Assembly (NCBI GenBank): GCA_014378965.1 | Contig: JACMMR010000061.1 | Location: forward strand, 1-31,024 | Source of the DNA: Candidatus Parcubacteria bacterium | GTDB taxonomy: Bacteria > Patescibacteriota > Minisyncoccia > Phycocordibacterales > CAIZLB01 | Direction of reading: 5' to 3' | DNA length: 31,024 nucleotides | Part shown: positions 30,270-31,024 of the stretch, piece after piece | Numbering within the stretch: the stretch's first letter is position 1 | Layout: every line of letters begins with the position of its first letter | The notes under the pieces: generated by a model | Databases searched by the model: none | What the model saw: only the letters and a program-made list of their open reading frames with translations | What the model was told of the DNA's origin: nothing | Made by a program: the position numbers and the translations under genes

Positions 30270-30845
30270 CTATTTCTTAGACTTTCTTTCTACATATTCC
30301 CCATTCTCCGTATTTACCGTTACAACATCTCCCGGCTCAATAAACATCGGTGCTAAAATCGTTGCTCCTGTTGACAATGTCACCACCTTGTTTCCACCCT
30401 TGGCAGTGTCACCACGTACTGCTGGTGGCGCTTCTGTAACCTCAAGGTCGACTTTGATAGGAAGCTTCACACCAATCGGTATCTCTCCAAAGTATTTAAC
30501 GTCAAGTACAGCATTTGGAAGAATGTATTTCTTTGCATCACCAAGTAACTCGTCTTTCAACATAAATCTATTTGATGCATTGTCTTCTGCACAAAACCAC
30601 CACTCCCCTTTATTTGTAAAAAGATACTTTACTTTCTTAACTTCGATCTCAGCTTCTTCAACTTTATCAGTTGCCTGAAATGAGATCTCAATAGTACGTC
30701 CAGAGAGCAGGTTTCGCATTTTAACAGCGTTTACAGGTTTTCTCATCTGCTTACGAAACACGTGATAGTCCAAGACTTCATAGGGCTCATCATCGTGAAT
30801 AATTGTTTTTCTAATAACGATTTCGTTGTATTCGAGCATTGCCAT
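30270..30845 (-). CDS. efp: Elongation factor P with a Met-tipped, non-canonical loop
   Basis: Relieves ribosome stalling at polyproline. 191 residues in three beta-barrel domains, with an N-terminal KOW-like domain, a TDKVEEAEIEVKKVKYLF segment and a C-terminal domain close to E. coli EF-P (GDTAKGGNKVVTLSTGATI, GEYVERK). The tip loop that carries the modified Lys34 in E. coli (KPGKGQA) aligns without gaps to RKQMRKP (31-37), placing Met at position 34 and losing PGKG. Such a protein should not be modified by the EpmA or EarP routes. A second ATG two codons in is possible. Confidence 0.93.
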   Translation of the reverse strand: MAMLEYNEIVIRKTIIHDDEPYEVLDYHVFRKQMRKPVNAVKMRNLLSGRTIEISFQATDKVEEAEIEVKKVKYLFTNKGEWWFCAEDNASNRFMLKDELLGDAKKYILPNAVLDVKYFGEIPIGVKLPIKVDLEVTEAPPAVRGDTAKGGNKVVTLSTGATILAPMFIEPGDVVTVNTENGEYVERKSKK

Positions 30846-30852
30846 AATTCAT

Positions 30853-30858
30853 ATACTA
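30853..30858 (-). promoter_or_regulatory. Putative -10 of efp
   Basis: Minus strand TAGTAT 7 nt from the ATG at 30845; overlapping TATAGT (30855-30860) at 9 nt is an alternative. Confidence 0.4.
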
Positions 30859-30913
30859 TATGCTTTTTTTAGGGTTTTTGCAAATGGATATTGGTTTAGA
30901 TCAGGTTAAACTT

Positions 30914-31024
30914 TTATTTTAAAACGAAACTTTTAGCATGATTAAAATACCCTTGATCTATGCCTACTGCACAGGTGAGCATTTTTTCACCTATAATATA
31001 CTTATATAATTTAGAAAACTTTGG
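30914..31024 (-). CDS. C-terminal fragment of an unidentified gene entering from the right edge
   Basis: The frame is open from the last base of the window to a TAA at 30916-30914, giving 36 residues ending GEKMLTCAVGIDQGYFNHAK and SFVLK. This is longer than its only internal ATG would allow, so it is probably the end of a gene that starts beyond the window. I cannot assign a family. The 68-base gap to efp holds the efp promoter region. Confidence 0.55.
   Translation of the reverse strand, partial: PKFSKLYKYIIGEKMLTCAVGIDQGYFNHAKSFVLK

Noticed and set aside
30973..30992. AGGTGA/TCACCT hairpin near the right edge
   Set aside because: It lies within an open frame and has no T-run at the correct place on either strand for a terminator.

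Overview
The window is AT-rich (roughly one third G+C in most genes), very densely packed, and uses UGA as a stop rather than a sense codon: long conserved genes such as leuS, ftsZ and murJ read through without in-frame UGA. Together with compact housekeeping proteins, many small single-pass or secreted proteins of unknown function, and gene families I associate with candidate phyla radiation genomes, this suggests a member of Patescibacteria (CPR), most likely the Parcubacteria group, with the standard bacterial code (not Gracilibacteria or Absconditabacteria). No rRNA gene is present to fix the placement.

Layout. 1-2630: a moderately GC-richer orphan gene with its own terminator, a THUMP-type RNA methyltransferase, a small unknown protein and a membrane-anchored unknown protein. 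2883-6052: a Na/Pi-cotransporter family protein, a diadenylate cyclase fused to a YbbR/CdaR-like domain, and an exported META-domain protein. 6101-8611: a lemA-TPM operon on the minus strand, diverging from an orphan dCache-type sensor. 8617-14116: a minus-strand block of six exported or membrane-anchored surface proteins, including a DUF916-like anchored protein, two secreted paralogues with the same ~158-residue C-terminal domain, and a protein built like a phage tail fibre behind a signal peptide. 14197-15946: msrA and msrB, separated by a GC-rich VPDSG-CTERM gene that looks foreign. 16036-19864: mreB with a short delta'-like clamp-loader gene, mscL, a coiled-coil protein and murJ. 19986-20342: RNase P RNA. 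20403-22530: a small anchored protein, a YqeY-like protein, a zinc-ribbon orphan and a GNAT acetyltransferase. 22539-29276: leuS diverging from rpsU-ybeY, then ftsA, ftsZ and a thioredoxin reductase-like flavoprotein. 29329-31024: an Excalibur-domain protein, a 28-residue membrane peptide, a DNPH1-like nucleotide hydrolase, efp with an unusual tip loop, and the end of an unidentified gene running off the right edge.

The genes cover cell shape and division (mreB, murJ, ftsA, ftsZ), translation (leuS, rpsU, ybeY, efp, rnpB, RNA methyltransferase), osmotic and second-messenger functions (diadenylate cyclase, mscL), methionine and thiol repair (msrA, msrB, trxB-like) and a surface-display locus.

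The strongest unexplained signal is regulatory. About two dozen genes on both strands have a -10 hexamer (often with an extended TGn) ending only 6-9 nt before the ATG, and I see no convincing Shine-Dalgarno sequence. This predicts mostly leaderless mRNAs. In three places the TAA stop of one gene is part of the TATAAT of the next. Other points are the cyclase-YbbR fusion, the surface locus, the VPDSG-CTERM island, the Met-tipped EF-P and a terminator-like hairpin inside ybeY.
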